A program made the position numbers and the translations under genes. A stretch of DNA of 64,000 nucleotides from Burkholderia sp. (GTDB lineage: Bacteria > Pseudomonadota > Gammaproteobacteria > Burkholderiales > Burkholderiaceae): assembly GCA_040954445.1 (NCBI GenBank), contig CP144361.1, positions 868,001 to 932,000 on the forward strand, given 5' to 3'. How positions within the stretch are numbered: position 1 is the stretch's first letter; each line of letters opens with the position of its first letter. Shown here one piece after another: positions 8,864 to 19,798 of the stretch. Below the pieces are notes generated by a model, which ran no database searches, was not told the DNA's origin, and worked only from the letters and a program-made list of their open reading frames with translations.

Positions 8864-10026
8864 AGCATTGTTGCATAAATCGAGCGAGAGCCGTTGACAT
8901 TTACGCGCAACGGTCGGGTCCAGCTCCCTGTTATCAAATCAGATTCCAGCGTAACTTCATAAAGTTTAATAAAAAATGCGTAAGGACATACACAAGACAT
9001 GTGGGTCGAAGGCACGCTACCGTGTCAGGAACTGGGCGGCCTATAATGCAGGCCTGATCAACCGGAGGAACGTAACGATATGGATAGATGAAGCCGTCCT
9101 TGCCAGAAGGCCCGGCGCCATACCCACACGCGGTCGCCCGTGTCTATACGGCGATACGCCTGATTCAGGCATTACTTGGCGGCGTGAAGACCGTCTATCG
9201 ACGGACCTTGCGCGCCCTGCAAGGTTTCACCCAAAGTCTGCGCGATCTGGCCTTCCAGAGCTTGCCAGTGCCAATTACACCACGCTCTGTCGCCGGGCAA
9301 AAAGGCTTGATGTCGAACTGCCGATCCTTCTCGACATCGAACCGATCCATCTGGATGTCGACAGACGCCGGTCTGAAGGTCTATGGCGAAGGTGAATGGG
9401 AGGTGCGCCAGCGCGGCTACGCGAAGCGGCGCACGTGGCGTAAAGTCCATCTCGCGCTCAACGCGAATACGGGCCAAGTGCAGGCCGCGCTAACGACGAA
9501 TCAGAATGTGGCTGACGGTGACACTCTAGCCAAGTTGCTCGACCAGATCCCGCGCGCGACGAACAGATCGATGTCATCGGTGGCGACGGTGCCTACGACT
9601 CCCAAGCCATGCCAAGGAGCCATTGCAGCACGCAGTGCTGTTCCTTCGATTCCGCCACGCACGAGGGTGGCCGCCCACTCATTGGCCAGCGGATACGCCC
9701 GGTGCGGCGTGGCGTAACAGCGCAGTTGATGCAATTGCCCGTGACAGTCGTCGAGAATAGAAGAAAGACAGTGGCTACCACCGGTGATCGCTTGCTGAGA
9801 ATGCGATGTATCGGTTTAAGTCGCTCACCGGCGACTATCTCTGGGCGCGTCACATCGACTCGCAGAGGCGACCGAGCTCTCCGTTCGCGTCGGAGTAATC
9901 AACCGCATGGAAGACCTCGCTCGTCCGCAATCTGTTCGTATCGACTGAAATTATTGATCCGCAATTCGTGAGCAATATGCCCGTCGATGCCATTGCGCCC
10001 TCGCGCTCGATGTATGCATCATCGCC
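8864..10026 (+). mobile_element. IS903-like element, old degenerate copy with micro-insert
   Basis: Both ends are recognisable (AGCATTGTTGCATAAATC and TGTATGCATCATCGCC). The transposase (from 8976) is broken by many small indels. A 22-bp IS630-derived micro-element is inserted at 9954-9975. A 10-bp extra tip, GGCGTTGTTG, sits just before the copy at 8854-8863. Confidence 0.85.
9954..9975. repeat. 22-bp IS630-derived micro-element with TA duplication
   Basis: Begins TTGATCCGCAATTCG and ends GAGCAA, flanked by TA on both sides. It interrupts GAAATTATGCC of the host IS, the same site as the micro-element at 34889-34910. Confidence 0.75.
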
Positions 10027-10039
10027 CAGGGGGCGAAGA

Positions 10040-10207
10040 TTACTTGATCTTCGTTTCTTTGTACTCGACGTGCCTGCGAACGACCGGATCGAACTTTTTG
10101 ATCAACATCTTTTCCGGCATGCTACGTTTGTTTTTTGTGGTCGTATAGAAGTGACCCGTACCAGCGGTCGACTCCAACTTGACTTTGTCCCGCGCACCTT
10201 TCGCCAT
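10040..10207 (-). CDS. rpmG: 50S ribosomal protein L33
   Basis: A 55-residue protein translated from the minus strand: [20 protein letters not shown], then [21 protein letters not shown], ending ETKIK. The length and sequence are typical of L33. AAGGAG precedes the ATG. It lies 17 bp after rpmB, the usual rpmB-rpmG pair. An IS903-like right end lies 14 bp beyond the stop. Confidence 0.95.
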   Translation of the reverse strand: MAKGARDKVKLESTAGTGHFYTTTKNKRSMPEKMLIKKFDPVVRRHVEYKETKIK

Positions 10208-10224
10208 TTGCGTGCTCCTTACAC

Positions 10225-10458
10225 TTAGGCCTCGCCCCGTGCTCGCAGGTCAGCGAGCACGGAATCGATGCCGTTCTTATCGATCAGGCGCAAGCCGGCG
10301 TTCGAAACGCGCAGACGCACCCATCGGTTTTCGCTTGCCACCCAGAACCGGCGGTTTTGCAGATTTGGCAGGAAGCGACGCTTAGTTTTTTTGTTTGCGT
10401 GGGAGACGTTATTGCCTCTCATCGGCGCTTTCCCAGTGACTTGGCATACACGTGCCAT
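10225..10458 (-). CDS. rpmB: 50S ribosomal protein L28
   Basis: A 77-residue protein starting [34 protein letters not shown], diagnostic of L28 (residues 1-34). It is the first gene of rpmB-rpmG on the minus strand, with an AGGAG site before the ATG. radC, often found upstream in relatives, is not here. Confidence 0.95.
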   Translation of the reverse strand: MARVCQVTGKAPMRGNNVSHANKKTKRRFLPNLQNRRFWVASENRWVRLRVSNAGLRLIDKNGIDSVLADLRARGEA

Positions 10459-10490
10459 GAGAGCACTCCTAATATGCTGAATGCGGATTC

Positions 10491-10570
10491 AATCTCTTCG
10501 AGCGGATCCACTGTCCCTTGGTACGCTCACTTTTGCATTTGACTTTCGGGGTTTGATACTAGCCCCCCCT
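10491..10570. repeat. 80-bp non-IS repeat, copy 2
   Basis: Inverted partner of 6451-6530, sharing TGCATTTGACTTTCGGGGTT. It lies just upstream of rpmB. Confidence 0.5.
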
Positions 10571-11065
10571 TAACGCGAGGAACTACATTCGCCGATGAAA
10601 TTTTTCGCGCAACAACCACGGACCGCTGCTTTTTTGGCAAAAAGCCACACTGGATGGTCAGACTTCTCACCCCCTCTTTGGCTTCCGAACTGGCTGGAAA
10701 GTCTTCTCGCCACGAGTTAAGGTCTGGCGCCAAGCTGCACAGGTGTCACCTATGCCAGGCCTACCAAGCATATTCGTCAATATTTTCGACATCCAAGGGA
10801 TCGATGTCAAGAGGTCGCCAAAGCTGAGCTTTGGCTGCTTACTTTTGAGCTAAAAAAATCTATAAAGATTTAAAAAATCTATTTTTTACTCGAAAATTAA
10901 TTTTAATGATCCACAATTCGGTATTCAAAAATATTATTTGATAGTAACAGAAAAAATCTGAAAAATCAATCTAATTTCCGGTTCCGATCGATTCGGGCCC
11001 GCCTAATGAAGCCAGCGCTGCACCGTCTCGAACGGGACCACATCAAAGCAATCCAACCTGGGCAA
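10571..11065. other. gene-free stretch, AT-rich in its right half
   Basis: No convincing gene or RNA seen. 10850-10980 is strongly AT-rich, unlike the GC-rich genes. It may be decayed coding or promoter DNA upstream of rpmB. Confidence 0.4.
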
Positions 11066-11298
11066 GGCGTTGTTGCATAAATCGAGCGAGATCCGTTGAC
11101 ATTTACGCGCAACGGTCGGGGCGAGCCCCCTTGTTATCAAGTTAGATTCCGGCGTAAACCTCTCTTCTTTTGCCCAGAAGATGCGCAGGAACATACGTAA
11201 GACGTGTGAGGCGAAGGCACGCTACCATGTCAGGAACTGGGTAGCCTATATAAAGCAGGCCTGATCAACCGGGGGAACATGACAATATGGGGATAGAT
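11066..11298 (+). mobile_element. IS903-like element, 5' 233 bp only
   Basis: IRL plus leader and about the first 35 transposase codons with mutations. It is cut off within GGATAGAT by an IS630-derived end fragment (11299-11345). Confidence 0.8.
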
Positions 11299-11345
11299 AT
11301 TGATCTGCAATTCGTGATCTGGAAATTGGAAAATCGTCCCTCATG
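11299..11345 (+). mobile_element. IS630-like left-end fragment
   Basis: Begins TTGATCTGCAATTCGTGATC and runs to CCCTCATG, matching the left arm of the 113-bp mini-elements, then ends at the next IS903-like tip. Confidence 0.7.
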
Positions 11346-11937
11346 GGCGTTGTTTCACAAATCGAGCGTGAGGACGCAATAGCATCGAAGAGTATAATTT
11401 CAAGTAATATGAACGGATTACGGATGAGCGAGGTCACCGATGCGGTTGAGTACGCCGACGCGCCCAGAGACAGTTGCCGGTGAGCGTCTTGAACCGATAC
11501 ATCGCATTTTCGGCAAGCGATCTCCGCTGGTAGCCACTGTCTTTCTTTCATTCTCGACGACCATCACGCCCAATTACATCAACCGCACCGTTACGCCACG
11601 CCGCATGGGGCGTATCCGCTGGCCAATGAGCGCCACTCTCTGCGTGCAGCAGTGGCCGCATGGCAGGGCATAGTGTCGTAGGCGCACCGTCGTCGTCGCT
11701 GACATCGGTCAGATTCGTCGCGCGGAATCTGGTCGAGCAACTGGGCGAGAGCGTCACCGTCAGCCATATTCTGATGCGTCATTATTGATCTGCAATTCAA
11801 AATCTCGAATTGCTGATTAATAGCGCGGCATACACTTGACGCGTATTCGCGTTGAGCGTGAGGTGGACTTTATGCCACGTGCGCCGCTTCGAGTAGCGGT
11901 GCTGGCGGGCACCTTCCATTCACCTTCGCCATAGACC
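11346..11937 (-). mobile_element. IS903-like element, 3' portion, carrying a 36-bp mini-insert
   Basis: Begins with IRR (GGCGTTGTTTCACAAATC) and runs on the reverse strand to the GLKVYG region of the transposase, where the next copy starts. The 36-bp insert at 11785-11820 sits at the same IS position as the one in the following copy. Confidence 0.8.
11785..11820. repeat. 36-bp IS630-derived mini-element with TA duplication
   Basis: Begins TTGATCTGCAATTC and ends GAATTGCTGATTAA, flanked by TA at 11783-11784 and 11821-11822. Two inverted left tips of the IS630-like element are joined head to head. Confidence 0.75.
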
Positions 11938-13121
11938 GGCGTTGTTGCATAAATCGAGCGAGATCCGTTGACGTTTCGCGCAACGGTCGCGGGGCCAGCC
12001 TCCTATCAAGTCAGATTCTAGAGTAACTGCCTAATTCTTGCCAAGAAAATGCGCAAAGACATACACAAGAAAGGTGAGCCGTAGGCACGCTACCGTGTCA
12101 GAAATTGGGCGGCCTATAATGAAGGCCTGATTAACCGGAGGAACATAATAATATGGATAGATGGATAGATGAGGGCCGTCCTTGTCAGAATAACCCGATG
12201 CCATACCAACACGTGGTCGCCCGTGTCTATACGGCGATACGCTGATTCAGGCATTACTTGGCGTGAAGACCGTCTATCGACTGACGTTGCGCGCCCTGCA
12301 AGGTTTCACCCAAAGTCTGCGCGATCTGGCCTTTCCGAGCTTGCTGGTGCCGAATTACATCACGCTCTGTCGCCGGCGCTCTGTCGCCGGGCAAAACGCT
12401 TGATGTCGAACTGACGATCCTTCGTGACAATGAACCGATTTATCTGGTTGTCGACAGCACCGGTCTGACGGTCTATGGAGAAGGTGCATGGAAGGGTCCC
12501 GCCAGCACGGCTACTCGAAGCGGCGCACGTGGCGTAAAGTCCATCTCACGCTCAACGCGAATACGGGTCAAGTGCATGCCGCGCTATTAATCAGCAATTC
12601 GAGATTTTGAATTGCAGATCAATAATGACGCATCAGAATATGGCTGACGGTGACGCTCTCGCCCAGTTGCTCGACCAGATTCCGCGCGAAGAACAAATCG
12701 ATGTCATCGGGGGTGACGGTGCCTACGACACCAAGCCACGCCATGCGGCCATTGCTGCACGCAGTGCTGTTCCTTCGATTCGGCCACGCGAGGGTGCCGT
12801 TCATTGGCCAGCGGATATGCCCGGTGTAGCGTGGCGTAATGGCGCGGTTGATGCAATTGCCCGTGGCGGTCGTCGAGAGGAAAGCAAGACAGTAACTACC
12901 ACCGGCGATCGCTTGCCGAGAATGCGATGTATCGGTTCAAGACCCTCACCGGAAACTGTCTCTTGGCGCGTCACATCGACTCGCAGGCGACCGAGGTCTC
13001 CGTTCGCGTCGGCGTCATCAACCGTATGGCGAACCTCGCTCGTCCGCAATCCGTTCGTATCGCCTGAAATTATGCCCGTCGATGCTATTGCGTCCTCACA
13101 CTCGATTTATGCAACAACGCC
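11938..13121 (+). mobile_element. IS903-like element, both ends present, frameshifted, with 36-bp mini-insert
   Basis: Both terminal repeats are intact. The transposase is broken by a short ATGGATAG duplication near 12160, a CGCTCTGTCGCCGG duplication near 12370 and the 36-bp insertion at 12587-12622. The insert matches that of the neighbouring inverted copy, so the two share a parent that already carried it. Confidence 0.85.
12587..12622. repeat. 36-bp IS630-derived mini-element with TA duplication
   Basis: Reverse complement of 11785-11820, with TA at 12585-12586 and 12623-12624. Confidence 0.75.
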
Positions 13122-13148
13122 CCCTCATGTCTCGTTTTCCCATGCCCC

Positions 13149-13691
13149 TCACATGAGGGACGATCCTCTAGTTTCAAAATCAAAAATTGTAGATAAATAA
13201 TGAATTGGTTTGTGCATGAAATAGCGAGCAACACGTTGTGGTGATTTCTGGAGACGACGTAGATGGCTGATGATCGCTTTTTTGAGATGCCCCTTGGTCC
13301 TTGCTGGAGCCTGTTTCGTCACGTTCGCCTTCAGGTCAGCATTGAGCATCTCGTCTGGATTCAGTTCCGGGCTGTACGACGGCAGGTAGAACACTGCGAT
13401 CTCGTCGCCGTGCTCGGCCAACCACGCGATGACCGGCTTGGCGTGATGAACCTTCAGGTTGTCGAGAATCAGAAACACCTTCTTGCTGCGCATGTGTTTA
13501 ATCAGCTGCTTCAGGAAAGCGAGCAGGATGTCGGCGTTCATCGCACCCTCAAAGACTTTCCAGCACACCTGGCCACGGTTCGTCACCGACGACATCACCG
13601 ACAGGCCTGCGCGTCGACTCGCCACGCGTCGCTCGGGCGTCTTGCCAATCGGCACGTAGTAGGAGCGGCTTCGCACATCGTCCGAGCGCAC
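13149..13691 (-). pseudogene. IS630-family transposase, C-terminal part
   Basis: The 180-codon frame contains ILDNLKVHHAKPVIAWL and YLPSYSPELNPDE, the second Asp and the SPELNPxE signature of the IS630/Tc1 DDE transposases. The N-terminal half is in other frames at 13836-14149. The normal C-terminus after MHKPI is replaced by translated mini-element sequence. Confidence 0.8.
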
Positions 13692-14159
13692 TCCCGTTTT
13701 GTCACCCCCCTGGATCTCCGCGCCTTCGGCTATGGCCCGGCGCGAAATCTCAGGGTACGTCTCATTCAGCCATGCCTACACCGCTTCCGGTCGCTGCTCG
13801 TAGGCCCGCTTCATCAGCTTTTGCTGCATAAAATTCTAGCGCGCCAGATACAAGCCGAAACCATGCAGCGTCAGCGTCAAACCGCACTGCTGCCGGATCA
13901 ACTCCCGCACGGCATGTCGCGTCCACAACGCGAACGACATCTTCAACTGGTCCGGCATCTGATCGAGAAACAGCGCGCGAATTTCCACTTCCTGCTGCTC
14001 ACTCAGCGCACGGCGTGGGTTAACTGCTCCGACGCTCGTCTTGTCACGCAATCCAGCAACACCTTCACGGGCGTAGCGTTTGCAAATATCGAACACGCCG
14101 GTGCGCCACAGGTTCGTATGCTCGGCAATTTCGTCGTAGGTCCAGCCTCGCCTGCGCAG

Positions 14160-14619
14160 GGCGTTGGTTGCATAAATCGAGCGTTTTTCCCGGCGACAGA
14201 GCGTGGTGTAATTCGGCACAGGCAAGCTCGGGAAGTCCAGATCGCGCAGACTTTGGGTGAAACCTTGCAGGGCGCGCAACGTTAGTCGATAGAGGGTCTT
14301 CACGCCAAGTAATGCCTGAGTCAACGTATCGCCGTATAGACAAGAGCGACCACGTGTGGGTATGGCGTCGGGCATTCTGGCAAGTACGGCTTCATCTATC
14401 CATATCGTCACGTTCCCCCCAGTTGATCTGGCCTTCATTATAGGCCGCCCAATTCCTGATACGGTAGCGTGCCTTCTGCTCACCTTTCTTGTGTATGTCT
14501 TTGCGCATTTTCTTGGAAAAATTAGGCAGTTACTCTGGAATCTGACTTGATAGGGGGCTGGCCCCGCAACCGTTGCGCGTAAACGTCACTGGATTTCGAT
14601 CGATTTATGCAACAATGCC
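14160..14619 (-). mobile_element. IS903-like internal-deletion derivative (460 bp)
   Basis: Only 24 bp of IRR (14160-14183) is followed directly by the transposase 5' third and IRL at 14619; about 660 bp of the middle is missing. It sits inside the IS630-like element. The flanks do not match. Confidence 0.8.
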
Positions 14620-14822
14620 TTCCGGAGGTTGATTACCTGACGACGCCGCTCTTCACGTGCCTCACGAAGAAGCGATCTAATGTCTCGTTTTTCCATGCCC
14701 ATCAGATGATGGGACGCTTTTCCAATTTCAAGATTACGAATTGTGTATCAATAAAAATTGCCGAGGAAATATATAGCCCCCTCACGGGGACTTTGAACTG
14801 GCCTCTAACTCTGTAAGACAAC

Positions 14823-16042
14823 GTGCGAAAATCCGTAAAATCTACGATTCAATCTTCCTCGAAAAAGCACCGCGTCTTTCGCGGCGCTTTTCAGTTTGTA
14901 TTTGCTGGATGCACGGTTCTGATTGCAGGATGTTCCAGTATCCCGACTTCGGGTCCAAGCCGTTCTCAGATTGATGCCGCCGCTCAGCTCAGCAGCCCGT
15001 CCAGTGCCGCACCGATCCAGATCGTCGACATAACCGATGCGGTCGCGCGCAGGCTCTTTACCGAGCGCAAGCAGGGAGATTTCTCTTCCCTCCTTGGGGG
15101 GAAGTCAGCTATCGTCAGCAACTCGGCGTCGGCGACACGATCGAGGTATCGATCTGGGAGGCCCCTCCCGCTATGCTGTTCGGAGTTACGCAGACCTCCG
15201 ACTCGAAAGCCAGTGCGACCAATACCAAGGTGACGGTGTTGCCAGACCAGACCATCGACGGTGACGGAACGATTAATATTCCGTTCGTCGGGCCGGTCAA
15301 GGCGGTAGGCCGTACGCCGGTGCAACTGCAGCGCGATATCGCGGCATGCCTGAAGAACATCGCCCATGATCCGCAAGTCCTAGTCAAGCTTTCGTACAAT
15401 GCCACCTCGTACGTCACGGTCGTCGGCGATGTCGTGCACAACGACCGAATGCCCTTGTCGGCGCGGGGAGAGCGCGTGCTCGACGCGCTTGCTACGGCGG
15501 GCGGCGTGCGGCAGTCCATCGACAAGATCACGATCCAGGTGACGCGCGGAAACCAGATCGCATCCTTGCCGCTCGCTACTGTGATCAAGGATCCACGACA
15601 GAACGTGCCGCTGCGCGCCGGCGATGTCGTGACGGCGCTGTTCCAGCCTTATAGCTTCACCGCGCTCGGGGCGACTGGCAAGAACGAGGAGATCAATTTC
15701 GAGGCCCAGGGCATTACTCTCGCGCAGGCACTGGCTAGGGCCGGGGGACTTCAGGATTCCCGCTCCGACGCGCAGGGTGTCTTCATTTTTCGTTTCGAGG
15801 GTGCGAATGCGCTGTCCTGGCCATCCTCGCCGGTTCGCACCACCGCTGACGGGCGTGTGCCGGTGGTCTATCGGCTTAACCTGCATGATCCGAATGCATT
15901 CTTTGTTGCTCAGGATTTCATGATTGACAACAAGGATCTGCTGTATGTCTCGAATGCGAAGGTTGTCGAACTGCAAAAGTTTCTCAATTTGATTTTCTCC
16001 GTGGCCTATCCGGTTACGACGACCATCCAGACTTACCGATAA
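14823..16042 (+). pseudogene. outer-membrane polysaccharide export lipoprotein (Wza family), one-base frameshift
   Basis: The first frame (GTG start, 14823) gives a signal peptide with lipobox LIAGC and a Ser-rich stretch. From 15101 the protein continues in the next frame: EVSYRQQLGVGDTIEVSIWE, then the SLBB-like repeats (TINIPFVGPVKAVGRT, SYVTVVGDVVHNDR) to a TAA at 16042. The switch is at six G (15096-15101); seven would keep the frame open. Wza-type proteins form the channel for capsule or exopolysaccharide export. No partner genes (kinase, transferases) are in the window, so it looks orphaned. Combined length is about 406 residues, near the family norm. Confidence 0.82.
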
Positions 16043-16576
16043 GGCAATTCGGCGATGTATCCAGAGTGCACCCGCAGGGGTGTTGTTGCATAAATCGAGC
16101 GTGAGGGCGCAATGGCATTGATGGACATAATTTCAGGCGATACGAACGAATTGCGAACGCGCGAGGTCTGCATGCAGCTTGATTATTGATCCACAACTTA
16201 TGATCTTGGAATTTGCAATCGACCCTCATGTGAAGGAGATGGAAAAACGAGACGTGATATCGCTTCCTCGTGAGGCACGTGAAGAGCGTCGACGTCCAGG
16301 TGATTAACCTGCGCCTGCGCGGCTGGACCTACGACGAATTGCCGAGCATACGAACTTATTGCGCACCGGCATGTGCAATATTTGCAAGCGCCACACCCGA
16401 GAAGGTGCGGCTCGATTGCTGGATAAGCCGAGCGGTGGAGCCGTGAACCCCAAGCCATGAGGGGGCAACAGGAAGTGGAAATTCCCATTCTGTTGCGCGA
16501 CCAGAGGTCGGACTCGCTGAAGATGTTGTTCGCGTTGTGGCCGCGACATGCCGTGCGGGAGTTGATCCGGCAGCGA

Positions 16577-17701
16577 GGCGTTGTTGCATAAATCGAGCGA
16601 GATCCGTTCACGTTTACGCGCAACGGTCGCGGGGCCAGCCTCCTATCAAGTCAGATTCCAGAGTAACTGCCTAATTTTTGCCAAGAAAATGCGCAAAGAC
16701 ATACACAAGAAAGGTGAGCCGAAGGGCACGCTGACCGTGTCAGGAATTGGGCGGCCTATAATGAAGGCCTGATCAACCGGGGGAACGTAACAATATGGAT
16801 AGATGAAGCCGTCTTTGCCAGAATACCCGATGCCATATCCACACGTGGTCGCCCGTGTCTATACGGCGATAGGCTGATGCAGGCATTACTTGGCGTGAAG
16901 ACCGTCTATCGACTGACGTTGCGCGTCCTGCCAGGTGTCACCCACAGTCTGCGCGATCTGGCCTTCCCGAGCTTGCCGGTGCCGAATTACACCACGCTCT
17001 GTCGCCGGGCAAAACGCTTGATGTCGAACTGCAGATCCTTCGTGACAATGAACCAATCCATCTGGTTGTCGACACCACCGGTCTGAAGATCTATGGAGAA
17101 GGTGAATGGAAGGTGCGCGAGCACGGCTACTCGAATCGGCGCACGTGGCGTAAAGTCCATCTCGCTCTCAACGCGAATACGGGTCAAGTGCATGCCGCGC
17201 TAATGACGAATCAGAATGTGGCTGACGCTGACGCTCTGGCCAAGTTGCTCGACCAGATTCCACGCGAAGAACAAATCGATGTCAGCGGCGGTGACGGTGC
17301 CTACGACACCAAGCCATGCCATGCGGCCATTGCTGCACGCAGTGCTATTTCCTTCGATTCTACCACGCGAAGGTGCCGCTCATTGGCCAGCGGATATGCC
17401 CGGTGTGGCGTGGCGTAATGGCGCGACCGATGCAATTGCCCGTGCCGGTCGTCGAGAATGGAAGCAAAATAGTGGCTACCACCGGCGATCGCTTGCCGAG
17501 AATGCGATGTATCGGTTCAAGACCCTCACCGGCAACTGTCTCTGGGCGCGTCACATCGACTCGCAGGCGACCGAAGTCGCCGTTCGAGTCGGCGTCATCA
17601 ACCGCATGGCGGACCGCGCTCGTCCGCAATCTGTTCGTATCGCCTGAAATTATGCCCGTCGATGCCATTGCGTCCTCACGCTCGATTTATGCAACAACGC
17701 C
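16577..17701 (+). mobile_element. IS903-like element, full size, frameshifted transposase
   Basis: Both ends are intact, 1,125 bp. Indels near 16733 and 17010 and substitutions such as GGDGAYD preceded by VSG break the reading frame. It lies within the IS630-like element; the flanks CGGCAGCGA and GCGCTGAAA show no target duplication and IS630 sequence is missing between them. Confidence 0.85.
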
Positions 17702-18043
17702 GCGCTGAAAACTATTCGAAGGCGCAATGAACGCAGACATCCTGCGCGACTTCCTGAAGAGACTGATCAAAGACATGCACAACAAGAAAGTATTTTTGAT
17801 TCTCGACAACCTGAAGGTTCATCACGCCAAGCCGGTCAAGGCGTGGTTGGGGCCGAGCGTGTCGATAAGATCGAGGTGCTCTACCTGCCGTCATACGGTC
17901 TAAAGCTCAATCCAGACGAGATGCTTAACGCGGCTATGAAAGCGAACGTGACGAAGCAGGCTGCGAACCAAGGGGCATCGCAAGAAAGCCATCATCAGCC
18001 ATCTGCATCGTCTCCAGACACCACCAAAGCGTGTCGCTTTCTA

Positions 18044-18156
18044 TTGATCAACAATTTGTTATCTTGAAATTGGCAATCTTCCCTCATGTCTCTTTTTTTC
18101 GATGTCCCTCACATGAGGAATGACTTCTAATTTCAAGATAACAAATTGTTGATCAA
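18044..18156. repeat. 113-bp fold-back mini-element (IS630-derived) with TA duplication
   Basis: The ends are inverted copies of the IS630-like left end (TTGATCAACAATTTGTTATC on both arms), meeting around CTCATGTCTC / GTCCCTCACATGAG. It is flanked by TA (18042-18043, 18157-18158) and interrupts the CGCTATTTCAT site of the host IS630 copy. It has no coding capacity. Confidence 0.85.
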
Positions 18157-18510
18157 TATTTCATACATAAACTGATTCCCTATATTATATAACTTGATTC
18201 AAGATTACGTATTTCGAATTAATACGCCGCCTCGCAGGTGACCTCGTGCGCCTGCGAGGCGATATGACGCGCTCAGAGACAGTTGCCGGTGAGCGTCTTG
18301 AACCGCATCGCATTCCCAGCCAGTGATTGCCGGTAGTAGCCACTGCCTTTCTTCAATTCTCGGCGGTCTTCACAGGCAATTGCATCAACCGTGCCATTAC
18401 ACTAGGCCGCACCGGGCGTATTCGCTAGCCAATGGTGGTCAAATCGAAGGAACGGCATTTCGTGCAGTAATAGCCGCATGCATGGCATGGTATGGCTTGG
18501 TGTCGTAGGT

Positions 18511-19745
18511 AGCGTTGTTGCATCAATCTAGCGAGAGCCGGTAACGTTTACGCGCAACGGTCGTGGCCAGCCCTATGTGATTAATTCATAAGTCGTGATC
18601 TTGAAATTTGAAAATCGTCCCTCATGTCTCGTTTTTCCATGTCCCTCATATGAGAGATATTTTTTTCAATTTCAAGATTACGAATTATGAATTAATAACT
18701 TTCTAATTTTTACCAAGAAAATGTGCAAGGACATATGCAAGACATGTGAGCCGAAGGCACGCTACCGAGTCAGGAACTGGGCGGCCTATAATGCGGGCCT
18801 GATCAACTGGGAAATGTGACGATATGGATAGATGAAGCTGTCCTTGCCAGCATGCCCAATGCCATATACCTACACGTGGTCGCCCGCGTCTGTACGGCGG
18901 TACACCTGATTCAGGCATTACTTTGCGTGAAGACCGTTTATCGACGGACGCTGTGCGGCCTGCAAGGTTTCGCCTACAGTCTGTGCGATCTAGCCTTCCC
19001 GAGCTTGCCGGTGCCGAATTACACCACGCTCTGTCTCCGGGCAAAAACGCTTGATTTCAAACTGCCAATCTTTCGCGACAGCGAATCGATCTATCTGGTG
19101 GTGGACAGCACCCGGTCTTAAAGGTCTACGGCGAAGGTGAATGGAAGGCTAGACGCCAGCATGGCTACTCGAAGCGGCGCACGTGGCGTAAAGTCCATCT
19201 CGCGATCAACGCGAATACGGATCAAGTGTATGCCGCGCTGATGAGGCATCAGGCTGTGGCTGACGGTGATGCTCTAGCCAAAAGTTGCTCGACCAGATTC
19301 CGTGCGATAAATAGATCGCGATGCCATTGGCGGCGACGATGCCTACGAGACCAAGTCATGCCATGCGGCCATTGCTCTGCACGCAGTGCAGTGTTCCTTC
19401 GATTCCGCCACGCGAGGGTGCTGCTCCTTGTCCAGCGGATGCGCCCGGTGTGGCGTGGCGTAACGGCGCGGTTGATGCAATTGCCTGTGACAGTCGTCGA
19501 GAATGGAAGAAAGGCAGTGACTACCACCGGCGATCGCTTGCCGAACATGTGATGTATCGGCTCAAGACGCTCACTGGCAACGGTCTCTGGGCGCGTACCA
19601 TCGACTCACAGGCGATCGAGGTTGCCGTTCGCGGCGGCGTAATCAACCGCATGGCGGACCTCGCTCGTCCGTCATTCGTTCGTATCGCCTGAAATTATGC
19701 CCATCGATGCCATTGCGTCCTCACGCTCGATTTATGCAACAAGGC
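18511..19745 (+). mobile_element. IS903-like element, degenerate, with 115-bp mini-element insert
   Basis: The tip has changed to AGCGTTGTTGCATCAATC. The transposase is recognisable from 18721 to about 19690 with many frameshifts. IRR at 19745 has lost a base. It lies 53 bp before the rimP start. Confidence 0.8.
18581..18695. repeat. 115-bp fold-back mini-element (IS630-derived)
   Basis: Same plan as 18044-18156: the left arm TTAATTCATAAGTCGTGATC is matched inversely by the right arm. TA follows on the right; the left flank is GA, so one side of the duplication has mutated. Confidence 0.75.
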
Positions 19746-19798
19746 TCCGTCTCCAGGTAAATCGAGAACGGCGGTCGGAGAACACCTGGGAGGGCACT

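Larger units (their letters stand above)
13122..14754 (-). mobile_element. IS630-like element interrupted by an IS903-like deletion derivative
   Basis: The left end (TTATTGATACACAATTCG on the minus strand) lies at 14754. The N-terminal MEKRD and RRQVINLR codons follow, then the IS903-like insert (14160-14619), then GWTYDEIAEH and the rest of the transposase to 13149. Stops near 13800-13835 and a hybrid right end (13122-13200, a left-end arm instead of the native right end) make it dead. Net length without the insert is close to 1.1 kb, typical for the family. Confidence 0.8.
16186..18222 (+). mobile_element. IS630-like element, split by an IS903-like copy and a mini-element
   Basis: The left end TTGATCCACAACTTATGATC is at 16186, followed by the start of the transposase (MEKRD, WTYDELPSIRT with indels). 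It is cut at 16576 by a full-size IS903-like copy. It resumes at 17702 with the C-terminal part (MNADILRDFLKRLIKDM, ILDNLKVHHAKPV) and ends at 18222. TA lies on both sides (16184-16185, 18223 region). The transposase is broken. Confidence 0.8.
16079..18510 (-). mobile_element. IS903-like 3' portion split by an IS630-like element
   Basis: IRR starts at 16079. The copy runs to GCTTGATTA (16185), where the IS630-like element enters with a TA duplication. It resumes at 18223 (CGCCGCCTCGCAGG) and runs to about GTGTCGTAGG at 18510, where another IS903-like copy begins. Many point changes mark it as old. Confidence 0.8.

Noticed and set aside
10527..10733. 68-codon minus-strand frame upstream of rpmB
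   Set aside because: No recognisable motif, overlaps the 80-bp repeat, and no ribosome site before the start.
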